Positions 24,320 through 32,261 of a stretch of 64,000 bases of DNA are shown one piece after another (the stretch's first letter is position 1; each line of letters starts with the position of its first letter). The stretch lies in the NCBI RefSeq assembly GCF_003752505.1, contig NZ_RKHO01000001.1, positions 186,001 through 250,000 on the forward strand, written 5' to 3'. The translations under genes were made by a program, and so were the position numbers. Below the pieces are notes generated by a model. That model was not told where the DNA came from. It worked only from the letters and a program-made list of their open reading frames with translations, and did not search any database. The stretch is from Nocardioides aurantiacus (lineage in GTDB: Bacteria > Actinomycetota > Actinomycetes > Propionibacteriales > Nocardioidaceae).

Positions 24320-25954
24320 CTAGTCCACAGCGGGTTGTGACGACGAATTCCGCAGGTCGTCGGCGAGCAGGGCGAGGTGGAGCGAGGTGCGTACCTCGGC
24401 GTCGGCCAGGTCGACCCCCAGCGCCCGCTCGACGCGCGCGATGCGGTCGTAGAGCGCGGGCCGGGACAGCCGCAGCCGGGCCGCCGCGGCCGACTTGTTG
24501 CCCCACTCCTCCACCACGACCCGGGCGGCCTCGCGCAGGTCGGTCCGGGCGGCCGAGCCGCCGGTGCCGTCGGGCCCCCGCAGCGGCTGCAGCTCGCGGT
24601 CGACGAAGGACCGCAGCCGCTCGTCGTCGGCCAGCAGCGCCAGCAGGCCGCGCACGTGGACGTCGGCGAGGCGGTGGAGCACGCCGGCGTCGGACCCGGC
24701 GTCGGACCGGGCGTCGGACCGGGCTCCGTTCTCCGGGGGCAGGGAAGCGAGCACGTGGGCCGCCTCGCGCAGCGTGCGGCCGGCGGCGGCGAGGCCGTCG
24801 ACGACGCTGCCGGCGGCCGCGGTCGCCACCGGGGCGCGCGAGCGCACCCGGGCGACCAGCCGGTCGGCCGTCCGGTCGGGGTCCTGGCGCGCCGGCACCG
24901 GCAGCAGCACGCGTACGTCGGACCCGAACGCCGCGACCAGGAGCGGGGTGTGCAGCAGCTCGGCCGCCCGCAACGTCGCCGCGACCACCTCGTCGGGCGA
25001 CGCGCCCGCACCGCCCGGGCCGCGGAGCACGAGACCGACGAGCCGGCGTCGCTCCACCGGCACCCCGGCCAGCTCCAGGCGCTGCGCCGTGGCCGGACCG
25101 GAGGCGTCGGCGAGCAGCTGCACCAGCAGCTCGTGGTGCAGCCGACGCAGGTGGCCGTCGCGGGTGCGGTCGTGCAGCCGGTGCAGCGCCAGCGCCGCGG
25201 CGGCCCGCTCGACCAGGGCGGTGAGCCGCTGCGGCGGCTCGTCGGGAGACTCCACGACCAGCCGCCCCCAGGCGCGCTCGCGGCGGCCGAGCCGGGTCAC
25301 CAGCCAGCCGTTGCTGCGGTCCCAGGTGGTCCGGTCGGCGACCACGACGCTGCGCGAGCGACGCTCCCAGTCGGCCAGGAAGGCGGTCGGGTCGCCCGGC
25401 CCGGCACGGTAGTCGAGCACCTGGTGCTCCTCGCTCTCCAGCACCACCGTCGCCCCGGCCAGCCGCTGCGCGGCGGTGAGCACGTCGTCGGGCCCGGCCT
25501 CGGCCACGCTGAGCTCGGTGAAGGTGTCGTGCACCCGCTGCGCCTCGCGCAGCTCGGCGAGCTGGCGGTCGACGAGCCGTTCGCCGACGGCCTGGCTGAC
25601 GGCCGCGAACCGCACCTCGCGGCGCAGCGCGACCAGCAGCAGCCCCAGCCGCTCGCACTCGGCGACGAGGTGGTCGGGCAGCACCCGCCACCGCCGCCCC
25701 AGCTCGACGACCAGGCCGGCGGCCCCGGACTCGACCAGGCTCCCGACGTACGCCGTGACGGCCGCGTCGTCGCCCGGCAGCGCGACGCCGGTCGTCAGCA
25801 CCAGGTCGCCGCCGCGCAGCAGCGGCGCGATGTCGGCCAGCTCGGTCGGGTGCACCCAGCGGACGACGCCCTGCACGCCCCCCTCCCAGGCCAGCACGAC
25901 GGGGTCGGCGGCGCGCAGGACCGGCAGCTCCAGGACGTCGGCGACGGTCAGCAC
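24320..25954 (-). CDS. PucR-family regulator of the amine-catabolism unit
   Basis: A 544-residue PucR regulator. The N-terminal PucR domain (1-125) starts MLTVADVLELPVLRAADPVV and includes GGDLVLTTGVALPG. A central GGDEF-like region follows, and the C-terminal HTH_30 domain reads EWGNKSAAAARLRLSRPALY then DRIARVERALGVDL. A 12-bp tandem repeat (GCGTCGGACCGG units, 24687-24722) encodes an S-D-A-type linker around residue 415. PucR proteins activate or repress adjacent catabolic genes in response to pathway metabolites. It is divergent from mmsA across a GTGTCAG operator set. Confidence 0.87.
   Translation of the reverse strand: MLTVADVLELPVLRAADPVVLAWEGGVQGVVRWVHPTELADIAPLLRGGDLVLTTGVALPGDDAAVTAYVGSLVESGAAGLVVELGRRWRVLPDHLVAECERLGLLLVALRREVRFAAVSQAVGERLVDRQLAELREAQRVHDTFTELSVAEAGPDDVLTAAQRLAGATVVLESEEHQVLDYRAGPGDPTAFLADWERRSRSVVVADRTTWDRSNGWLVTRLGRRERAWGRLVVESPDEPPQRLTALVERAAAALALHRLHDRTRDGHLRRLHHELLVQLLADASGPATAQRLELAGVPVERRRLVGLVLRGPGGAGASPDEVVAATLRAAELLHTPLLVAAFGSDVRVLLPVPARQDPDRTADRLVARVRSRAPVATAAAGSVVDGLAAAGRTLREAAHVLASLPPENGARSDARSDAGSDAGVLHRLADVHVRGLLALLADDERLRSFVDRELQPLRGPDGTGGSAARTDLREAARVVVEEWGNKSAAAARLRLSRPALYDRIARVERALGVDLADAEVRTSLHLALLADDLRNSSSQPAVD
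24687..24722. repeat. 12-bp tandem repeat inside the PucR gene
   Basis: Three in-frame 12-bp units (GCGTCGGACCCG, then two GCGTCGGACCGG) encode a short Ser-Asp-Ala linker between the central and C-terminal parts of the regulator. Because the unit is a multiple of 3, copy-number changes would only alter linker length. Confidence 0.6.
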
Positions 25955-25963
25955 CCTTCCAGG

Positions 25964-26001
25964 GTGTCAGAACACCGAGTCAGGAGCTGACACGGTGTCA
26001 G
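25964..26001. promoter_or_regulatory. GTGTCAG operator set between PucR gene and mmsA
   Basis: CTGACAC (25987-25993) and GTGTCAG (25995-26001) form a perfect 7-bp palindrome around one base. A third copy, GTGTCAG (25964-25970), lies 16 bp before the CTGACAC arm and can also pair with it. The set lies in the 105-bp gap between the two divergent starts, 10 bp from the PucR start codon, and is the natural PucR binding site. Confidence 0.68.
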
Positions 26002-26059
26002 CCCCGTGGGGTCGTCGGGCGGGACGAGACTGGCGGGGACCCCGAGAGAGGACCACCCC

Positions 26060-27577
26060 ATGAGCACCACCATCGCCCACTGGGCGTCGGGCGCGTCGTA
26101 CGCCGGCTCCGGCGACCGCCGCGCCGACGTCACCAACCCCGCCACCGGCGAGGTGACCGGCTCGCTGCTGCTGGCCACCCGCGAGGACGCCGACGCCGTC
26201 ATCGCCGCGGCGACGGCCGCGGCCCCGGAGTGGGGGCGCACGTCGCTCGCCCGCCGCACCCAGGTCCTCTTCGCCTTCCGCGAGCTGCTCAACTCCCGCC
26301 GCGAGGAGCTCGCCGCGATCATCACCGCCGAGCACGGCAAGGTGCTCTCGGACGCGCTCGGCGAGATCGCGCGCGGCCAGGAGGTGGTGGAGTTCGCCTG
26401 CGGGCTGTCGCACCTGCTCAAGGGCGGTCACTCCGAGGGCGTCTCGACCGGGGTCGACGTGCACTCCAAGCGCGACCCGCTGGGCGTGGTCGGCATCATC
26501 TCGCCCTTCAACTTCCCGGCCATGGTGCCGATGTGGTTCTTCCCGATCGCGATCGCCGCCGGCAACGCCGTGGTCCTCAAGCCCAGCGAGAAGGACCCGT
26601 CGGCCGCGCTGTGGCTGGCACGGCTGTGGCAGGAGGCCGGGCTGCCCGACGGCGTCTTCAACGTGCTGCAGGGCGACAAGGTCGCGGTCGACGCACTGCT
26701 GCAGAGCCCGGACGTGCAGGCGATCAGCTTCGTCGGCTCGACGCCGGTCGCGGAGTACGTCTACTCCGAGGCGACGCAGCGGGGCAAGCGCGTGCAGGCC
26801 CTGGGCGGCGCCAAGAACCACATGGTGGTGCTGCCCGACGCCGACCTCGACCTCGCGGCCGACTCGGCCGTCAACGCCGGCTACGGCAGTGCGGGGGAGC
26901 GGTGCATGGCGATCAGCGTCCTCGTGGCCGTCGGGCCGGTCGCCGACGACCTGGTCGCCCGCATCGCCGACCGCACCCGCGGCCTGGTGATCGGCGACGG
27001 CGGCGAGACCGGGGAGGAGAAGGAGGCCGACATGGGCCCCCTGGTCACCCGGGAGCACCGCGACCGCGTCGCCTCCTTCGTGGAGTCCGGCGAGCAGGAG
27101 GGGGCCAAGGTCGTGGTCGACGGTCGCGAGGTCCGGCCGCGCGGTGCGCAGGACGGCTTCTGGCTCGGCCCCACGCTGCTCGACCACGTCACCCCGGAGA
27201 TGGGCGTCTACACCGAGGAGATCTTCGGCCCGGTGCTCAGCGTCGTCCGCGTGGAGACCTACGAGGAGGCGGTGGCGCTGGTCAACGCCAACCCCTACGG
27301 CAACGGCACCGCAGTGTTCACCAACGACGGCGGGGCGGCCCGCCGCTACGAGGCCGACGTGCAGGTCGGGATGATCGGCGTCAACGTGCCGGTGCCGGTG
27401 CCCGTCGCGTCGTACTCCTTCGGCGGGTGGAAGCGCTCGCTGTTCGGCGACACCCACGCGCACGGCACCGAGGGCGTCCACTTCTTCACCCGCGGCAAGG
27501 TCGTCACCACCCGCTGGGTCGACCCCGCCAACCGGCCGCAGGGCGGCCTCGAGCTGGGGTTCCCGCGCAATGTCTGA
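26060..27577 (+). CDS. mmsA: CoA-acylating methylmalonate-semialdehyde dehydrogenase
   Basis: A 505-residue aldehyde dehydrogenase. The class hallmarks are present: GVVGIISPFNFPAMVPMWFF, the cofactor-loop Lys in VVLKPSEKDPSAALW, GSTPVAEYVY, and the catalytic Cys in GSAGERCMAISVLV, which with SAGERCMA is specific to MmsA-type CoA-acylating enzymes. It converts methylmalonate or malonate semialdehyde to propionyl- or acetyl-CoA. ATG 26060 follows GAGAGGACC; the longer frame from 26006 has no support. Its stop overlaps the aminotransferase start by 8 bp. In this context it would finish beta-alanine or related omega-amino-acid degradation. Confidence 0.92.
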   Translation: MSTTIAHWASGASYAGSGDRRADVTNPATGEVTGSLLLATREDADAVIAAATAAAPEWGRTSLARRTQVLFAFRELLNSRREELAAIITAEHGKVLSDALGEIARGQEVVEFACGLSHLLKGGHSEGVSTGVDVHSKRDPLGVVGIISPFNFPAMVPMWFFPIAIAAGNAVVLKPSEKDPSAALWLARLWQEAGLPDGVFNVLQGDKVAVDALLQSPDVQAISFVGSTPVAEYVYSEATQRGKRVQALGGAKNHMVVLPDADLDLAADSAVNAGYGSAGERCMAISVLVAVGPVADDLVARIADRTRGLVIGDGGETGEEKEADMGPLVTREHRDRVASFVESGEQEGAKVVVDGREVRPRGAQDGFWLGPTLLDHVTPEMGVYTEEIFGPVLSVVRVETYEEAVALVNANPYGNGTAVFTNDGGAARRYEADVQVGMIGVNVPVPVPVASYSFGGWKRSLFGDTHAHGTEGVHFFTRGKVVTTRWVDPANRPQGGLELGFPRNV

Positions 27578-28943
27578 CCGGAAGGGGCCCACCACCACCC
27601 ACCGCAGCGAGCTCGTCGACCTCGACGCCGAGCAGACCTTCGAGCTCGACCGCCGCCACGTCTTCCACTCCTGGTCGGCCCAGGCGGCCCTCGCGCCGAT
27701 GGTGATCACCAAGGCGCAGGGCTCCCACGTCTGGGACGGCGAGGGCCACCGGCTGCTCGACTTCACCTCGCAGCTGGTCTTCACCAACCTGGGCCACCAG
27801 CACCCGCGGGTCGTCTCGGCCGTCCAGGAGCAGGCCGCCCACCTGTGCACGGTCGCGCCGCAGCACGCCAACGCCGCGCGCTCGGAGGCGGCGCGGCTGG
27901 TCGCCTCCCACACCCCCGAGGGCCTCGACAAGGTCTTCTTCACCAACGGTGGTGCCGACGCCAACGAGCACGCGGTGCGGATGGCGCGGCTGCACACCGG
28001 CCGGCCCAAGGTGCTCTCGACCTACCGCAGCTACCACGGCGGCACCCAGCTCGCGATCAACCTGACGGGCGACCCGCGGCGCTGGCCCAACGACCAGGCT
28101 GCGAGCGGGACGGTCCACTTCTTCGGGCCCTACCTCTACCGCAGCGCCTTCCACGCCACCACGCAGGAGGAGGAGGGGGAGCGGGCGCTGGAGCACCTCG
28201 CCCAGGTGATCGCGCTCGAGGGTCCCGGCACCATCGCCGCGATCGTGCTCGAGAGCATCCCCGGCACCGCCGGCATCATGGTGCCGCCGCCGGGCTACCT
28301 CAGCGGCGTCCGGGAGCTGTGCGACCGCCACGGCATCCTGCTCGTGCTCGACGAGGTGATGGCCGGCTTCGGCCGGGCCGGGCGCTGGTTCGCCTGCGAG
28401 CACGACGCCGTCGTGCCCGACCTGCTCACCTTCGCCAAGGGTGTCAACTCCGGCTACGTCCCGCTCGGCGGCGTCGCGATCAGCGCCGAGGTCGCCGCGA
28501 CCTTCGCCGAGCGCCCCTACCCGGGGGGCCTGACCTACTCGGGCCACCCGCTCGCGTGCGCCGCGGCCGTCGCCACGATCCGCACGATGGAGGACGACCG
28601 GGTGGTCGAGCACGCCGCTGCCCTGGGCGAGGAGGTCTTCGCCCCCGGGCTGGAGGCGCTGCGCGCGGAGCACGAGTGGATCGGCGACGTGCGCGGCACC
28701 GGCGCGTTCTGGGCCGTCGAGCTGGTGGCCGACCGGGCCACGCGGGAGCCGCTGGCGCCGTACGTCGGCACCAGCCCGCAGCTGGGCGCCGTGGTGGCCG
28801 CCTGCAAGCGCCGCGGGCTGCTGCCGCTCGCGGCGGGCAACCGGATCCACCTCGTGCCGCCGCTGACCACGTCGGCCACCGAGGTCCAGGAGGCGATCGG
28901 CATCCTCGGCGAGGCGCTCGGCGAGGCGGCCGCCACCGCGTGA
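27570..28943 (+). CDS. Class III omega-amino-acid aminotransferase
   Basis: A 457-residue PLP enzyme of the class III (omega-amino acid:pyruvate) type. The PLP-phosphate loop is FFTNGGADANEHAVRMARL, the Asp contact is LLVLDEVMAGFGRAG, and the Schiff-base Lys is in LTFAKGVNSGYVPLGGV. The C-terminal half has GTGAFWAVELV. It overlaps mmsA, so the pair forms a pathway: amine or omega-amino acid to semialdehyde (this enzyme), then to acyl-CoA (MmsA). The amine oxidase on the other side would supply an alternative entry. Probable donors are beta-alanine or related compounds. Confidence 0.87.
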   Translation: MSDRKGPTTTHRSELVDLDAEQTFELDRRHVFHSWSAQAALAPMVITKAQGSHVWDGEGHRLLDFTSQLVFTNLGHQHPRVVSAVQEQAAHLCTVAPQHANAARSEAARLVASHTPEGLDKVFFTNGGADANEHAVRMARLHTGRPKVLSTYRSYHGGTQLAINLTGDPRRWPNDQAASGTVHFFGPYLYRSAFHATTQEEEGERALEHLAQVIALEGPGTIAAIVLESIPGTAGIMVPPPGYLSGVRELCDRHGILLVLDEVMAGFGRAGRWFACEHDAVVPDLLTFAKGVNSGYVPLGGVAISAEVAATFAERPYPGGLTYSGHPLACAAAVATIRTMEDDRVVEHAAALGEEVFAPGLEALRAEHEWIGDVRGTGAFWAVELVADRATREPLAPYVGTSPQLGAVVAACKRRGLLPLAAGNRIHLVPPLTTSATEVQEAIGILGEALGEAAATA

Positions 28944-28962
28944 GCGGCCGCCGACCCCGACG

Positions 28963-31203
28963 CTAGGCGGTGGGGCGGCGACCGATCAGCACCTGGCCGG
29001 CGCCGAGCAGCAGCAGCGCGAGGCCGCCGGCCAGCAGGTCCCAGCGCGGGCCGCCGGTGTCGGGCAGGGCCGACGTGGTCGTCCCGGTCGTGGTGGTGCC
29101 CGGGGCCGGCGCGGCCTGCGCCCCGCCGTCGCTGTCGGCCCCGTTGCCTGAGCCGTTGCCTGAGCCGCCACCCGAGCCGTCGCCGGTGTTGCCGCCGCTG
29201 CCGCTGCCGCTGCCGTTGCCGGAGCCGTTGCCGCCGGAGCCGGGGCCGTCCGTCCCGCCGCCGGGCGCGCCCGTGTCGGGCGTGCTGCCGGCCCCGGAGG
29301 AGGGGACGCCACCTGAGGTGGTCGGCAGGGTGAGGCTCTGCAGTGGCAGCGGCTCGGTGGAGTCCTCGCCAGCGGCGGTGGTGACGCTGACCGGGACCGG
29401 TGCGGTGTTGCCGCGGTAGTTGGGCGAGGCTCCGGCGACGAGCAGCCGGATCCGGTGGCCCCGGTCGAAGCGGTGCGCGAAGGCGGGCACCGTGACCGTG
29501 AACGGCTTCGTGACGTCCTCGACCCGCACGGGCGCCGCCAGGTTGCGCACCACCGTCGAGGTGCCGTCAGGTGCGACGTCGGCCACCTTCAGGTAGAGCA
29601 CCAGCTTGCCCGTGTCCTCTCCCTGCGTGGCCTGGGCGCTCGGGGCTCGGACCTGCAGCCGGACCTGGGGAGAGCCGACGACGTCGACGGCACGCGTCAG
29701 CCGCGCGGTGTCGTAGCGCGCCGAGGTGCCCGGCTCCTCCGCACGCGGCTCGAGCTCCTCGGGCTGCTCGAACAGTGAGCTGATCACGTCGAGCTGCTCG
29801 GCGGCCGAGAGCGGACCGCCCGGGGCGACGAAGGCCTCGCGGCCCGCCGTGACGTCGCCGCGGTCGGTCACCAGCGACCCGCCGGTGAGCGCGCTCGTGG
29901 GCGTGCTGGAGAGGTGGTAGGTCGAGGTCGAGCCGACGGGGTAGGAGGGTGCGCTGCCGTAGGCGCCCGCGGCGCTGTCGGTGGGGTCGTAGTCGATCCA
30001 GTCGCGGAAGTAGGAGAACTCCGGACCGGTCGGGGCCGAGTCGTCCTGCTTCAGGTAGTGGTCGAACCAGTCGACGATGCGCCGGGTGATGTGCTGCGAC
30101 TCGTAGTCCGGGTCCTCGAAGTCGATCTCGCCCGGGGCAGGGTCGCCGGAGTGGCCGTACTCGGTCCAGCTCATCTTCACCGGAGTGCCCTGCGCCTCGA
30201 GCTCCCGGTAGGTGGCGATCGCCTCGTTCAGGTTGAACAGGGTGTCGGCCTGGCCCTGGAGGATCAGCGTCGGGATCGTCACGTCGTCGACGTAGCTGGC
30301 CACGGAGGCCCGCCGCAACGCCTGCACGCTGGCGTCGTCGAGGGCACCTGACGCCGCGCCGTTGACCAGCGCGGGGCAGACGAAGTCGGCGAAGTTGGGA
30401 CAGCCCCGGGGGATCGGGTCCTGCTGGTTCTGCACGTCGCCGGTCAGGCCGATCGCGGAGAAGCCGAGCGCCCAGTTCGTCTTCACCGAGCCGGGGGTGT
30501 CGGTGCTGACACCGACCCGCTCCTGGCCCGGCAGGGCGACCTGGTCGGTGTTGTTGGGGCCGAGGGAGTAGCTGAGGTCGTTCCAGGTGATCAACGGGAT
30601 GATCGTGTCGAGCTTGTCGGTGACCGACGCGGCGGCGTACTGCACCTGGCCGCCGTAGGAGCCGCCGACCATGCCCACGCGGGGGTCGCCCGGACCGTCT
30701 TGTGCGACGACGTCGAGGGGGGCGACTGCCTGCGCCTCGGTGTGCTCCTCGCCGGTGAAGGCGATCCCGTCTGCACCGCCGAGGTAGTCGATGAGCTGGG
30801 CGGCCGCATCCCCGTCGTAGGCCGGGTCGTCCAGCGTGATCTCGCAGCCGGAGCCGCCGAAGCCGAGGCCGGAGTAGCTGAGCACGACGTAGCCGCGCTT
30901 CGCGAACAGCGTGGCCAGCCCGGCCTGGTCGTCCTTGCTGCCACCGAAGCCGTTGGTGGTGAGGATGGCCGGCGCCCGGGTCGACGACGTCGCACCCTCC
31001 GGGACGTAGAGGTCGCCGACGACGTCGCAGGGCTCGTTCCCCGGGCCCACCTCGAGGGCGAAGTGTCGCTCGAGGACGTCGAACCGCTGGTCGACGGACT
31101 CGGCGGCCCTGGCGGGGGAGGCGGCCCCGACCCCGCCGGCGAGGCCGGTCAGGGCGGTGAGGGACGCGAGGGCGAGGGCGGCGATGCGGCGTGAGCGGGA
31201 CAT
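28963..31203 (-). CDS. Secreted CocE/X-Pro-dipeptidyl-peptidase-like hydrolase with LPDTG sorting signal
   Basis: A 746-residue surface enzyme. ATG 31203 (AAAGGA upstream) gives a Sec signal peptide (MSRSRRIAALALASLTALTG, cleavage near ARA-AE at 33). Residues about 40-400 are an S15-type alpha/beta hydrolase: nucleophile Ser182 in GGSYGGQ, acid in QGQADTLFN, His in EYGHSGDP. Residues about 440-630 form the galactose-binding-like jelly roll (PPD C-terminal type). A Gly/Ser/Thr-rich linker of about 80 residues leads to LPDTG (713-717), a hydrophobic helix and a basic tail, so a sortase should attach it to the wall. Its 3' end faces the aminotransferase gene. Confidence 0.85.
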   Translation of the reverse strand: MSRSRRIAALALASLTALTGLAGGVGAASPARAAESVDQRFDVLERHFALEVGPGNEPCDVVGDLYVPEGATSSTRAPAILTTNGFGGSKDDQAGLATLFAKRGYVVLSYSGLGFGGSGCEITLDDPAYDGDAAAQLIDYLGGADGIAFTGEEHTEAQAVAPLDVVAQDGPGDPRVGMVGGSYGGQVQYAAASVTDKLDTIIPLITWNDLSYSLGPNNTDQVALPGQERVGVSTDTPGSVKTNWALGFSAIGLTGDVQNQQDPIPRGCPNFADFVCPALVNGAASGALDDASVQALRRASVASYVDDVTIPTLILQGQADTLFNLNEAIATYRELEAQGTPVKMSWTEYGHSGDPAPGEIDFEDPDYESQHITRRIVDWFDHYLKQDDSAPTGPEFSYFRDWIDYDPTDSAAGAYGSAPSYPVGSTSTYHLSSTPTSALTGGSLVTDRGDVTAGREAFVAPGGPLSAAEQLDVISSLFEQPEELEPRAEEPGTSARYDTARLTRAVDVVGSPQVRLQVRAPSAQATQGEDTGKLVLYLKVADVAPDGTSTVVRNLAAPVRVEDVTKPFTVTVPAFAHRFDRGHRIRLLVAGASPNYRGNTAPVPVSVTTAAGEDSTEPLPLQSLTLPTTSGGVPSSGAGSTPDTGAPGGGTDGPGSGGNGSGNGSGSGSGGNTGDGSGGGSGNGSGNGADSDGGAQAAPAPGTTTTGTTTSALPDTGGPRWDLLAGGLALLLLGAGQVLIGRRPTA

Positions 31204-31285
31204 GGGGTCCTTTCGACGTGACCACGACCACAACGACGCGGGGGCCTGCGAGGTCACGTGCCCAGCGGTCGGACACCATGGCCGG

Positions 31286-31942
31286 GTGACGGTGGGGACC
31301 CGGCGGGTCGACGGGCTCCTGGCGAGCGCCATCGGGCTCCGGGCGGTCTACGGCCTGGCGATGCTGCCGCTGATCCCGCTGCTGATCGCCTCCCACCCGC
31401 TGCTGCTCACCCTGCTGAGCGGCTCGACCGTGGCCGAGGTGGCCCTGGGCGCGCAGGTGCGGATCGGCGCGGTCTCCTGGCCGGTCGCCGTGCTCGCCGG
31501 GGTGCCGGTGTGGGTGCTCACCGACTGGCTCTACTGGCTGGCCGGCCGTCGCTGGGGCGACCGGGCGCTGCGGCTGCTGGTCGGTCGCGGACGCGCCGGT
31601 CGGGGCGACCCCGCCCGGGCCGAGCGCCGGGTCGAGAAGGCCGAGCGGGCGGCGTACCGCTTCGGGCCGGCGGGGGTCGTGCTCGCGCCGTTCCTGCCGG
31701 TCCCCGGCCCGCTGGTGTACGCCGCGGCCGGGACCGCCGGCGTGCGGCTGCCGGTCTTCGTCGCGCTCGACGTGCTCGGGCGGCTGGCCTCCTCGGTCCT
31801 CGTGGTGACGCTCGGCTACGCCCTGGGGCGTCGGGCGGTGGAGCTGCTCGACCTGGTGCGCCAGTACGCCCTCGTGACGACGCTGGTCGTCGTCGCGGTG
31901 CTGGTCCTGGCCCACGTCGTACGCCGCCGGCGCACCGCCTGA
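31286..31942 (+). CDS. DedA/VTT-like membrane protein
   Basis: A 218-residue membrane protein with five or six helices. The central part reads WPVAVLAGVPVWVLTDWLYW, then LAGRRWGDRALRLL, a basic amphipathic loop (ERRVEKAERAAYRFGPAGVV) and FLPVPGPLVYAAAGTAGV. This order (helix, positively charged reentrant loop, F/G-P-G-P loop) matches DedA/SNARE-associated proteins, which include lipid scramblases. GTG 31286 is chosen because it precedes the first helix. It is divergent from the wall-anchored hydrolase. Confidence 0.7.
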   Translation: MTVGTRRVDGLLASAIGLRAVYGLAMLPLIPLLIASHPLLLTLLSGSTVAEVALGAQVRIGAVSWPVAVLAGVPVWVLTDWLYWLAGRRWGDRALRLLVGRGRAGRGDPARAERRVEKAERAAYRFGPAGVVLAPFLPVPGPLVYAAAGTAGVRLPVFVALDVLGRLASSVLVVTLGYALGRRAVELLDLVRQYALVTTLVVVAVLVLAHVVRRRRTA

Positions 31943-31946
31943 GCCC

Positions 31947-32138
31947 TCAGCGTCGGCGCAGCGCCACCACGGGGATGGTGCGCGAGGTCTTCTCCTCGTA
32001 GGAGCGGAACCCCTCGCTCAGCTGCGTGAACCGCTCCCACGCCCGGTCGCGGTCCTCGCCCCGGAGCTCTTCTGCCCGCACCTCCACCACGCCGTCGTCG
32101 GGGGTCTCGATCGAGACCTCCGGGTGGGTGCGGAGGTT
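31947..32138 (-). pseudogene. Deazaflavin-dependent nitroreductase, C-terminal remnant
   Basis: The last 63 codons of a DUF385/F420H2-dependent nitroreductase-type protein are intact: NLRTHPEVSIETPDDG, RGEDRDRAWERFTQL, then FRSYEEKTSRTIPVVALRR at the stop. The N-terminal 80-100 residues are absent; the sequence upstream is out of family and quickly meets the promoter of the HNH gene. The preserved 3' end with no start suggests truncation by the event that brought in the HNH gene. Confidence 0.7.
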
Positions 32139-32215
32139 GGTCCTCGGCGTGCGACAGCCTGGCGTCGGTCGTCCGGGCTGTCCAGCAGGTGGCGCGGCAC
32201 CCGCCGTCCGCATGA

Positions 32216-32261
32216 CGAACAGGTGTTCGATAGTGTCGGTGAGTCCGGTTAGAATCGAGCC
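32216..32261 (+). promoter_or_regulatory. LexA/SOS box and leaderless promoter of the HNH gene
   Basis: CGAACAGGTGTTCG (32216-32229) is a perfect palindrome matching the Gram-positive SOS box CGAAC-N4-GTTCG. It overlaps a -35-like TTCGAT (32226-32231). TAGAAT (32250-32255) follows after 18 bp and is a near-consensus -10. The ATG at 32262 lies 7 bases after the -10, so transcription should start at or next to the start codon. LexA bound here would block the promoter, making the gene damage-inducible. Confidence 0.8.

Noticed and set aside
24687-24722. CRISPR-like array
   Set aside because: The repeats are contiguous 12-bp coding units with no spacers; the same is true for 51742-51789 and 11561-11590.
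22866-25691. 941-codon frame extending the amine oxidase upstream
   Set aside because: The extension is antisense-type Arg/Ala-rich sequence lying inside the PucR gene in a different frame; the FAD domain starts at 24245.
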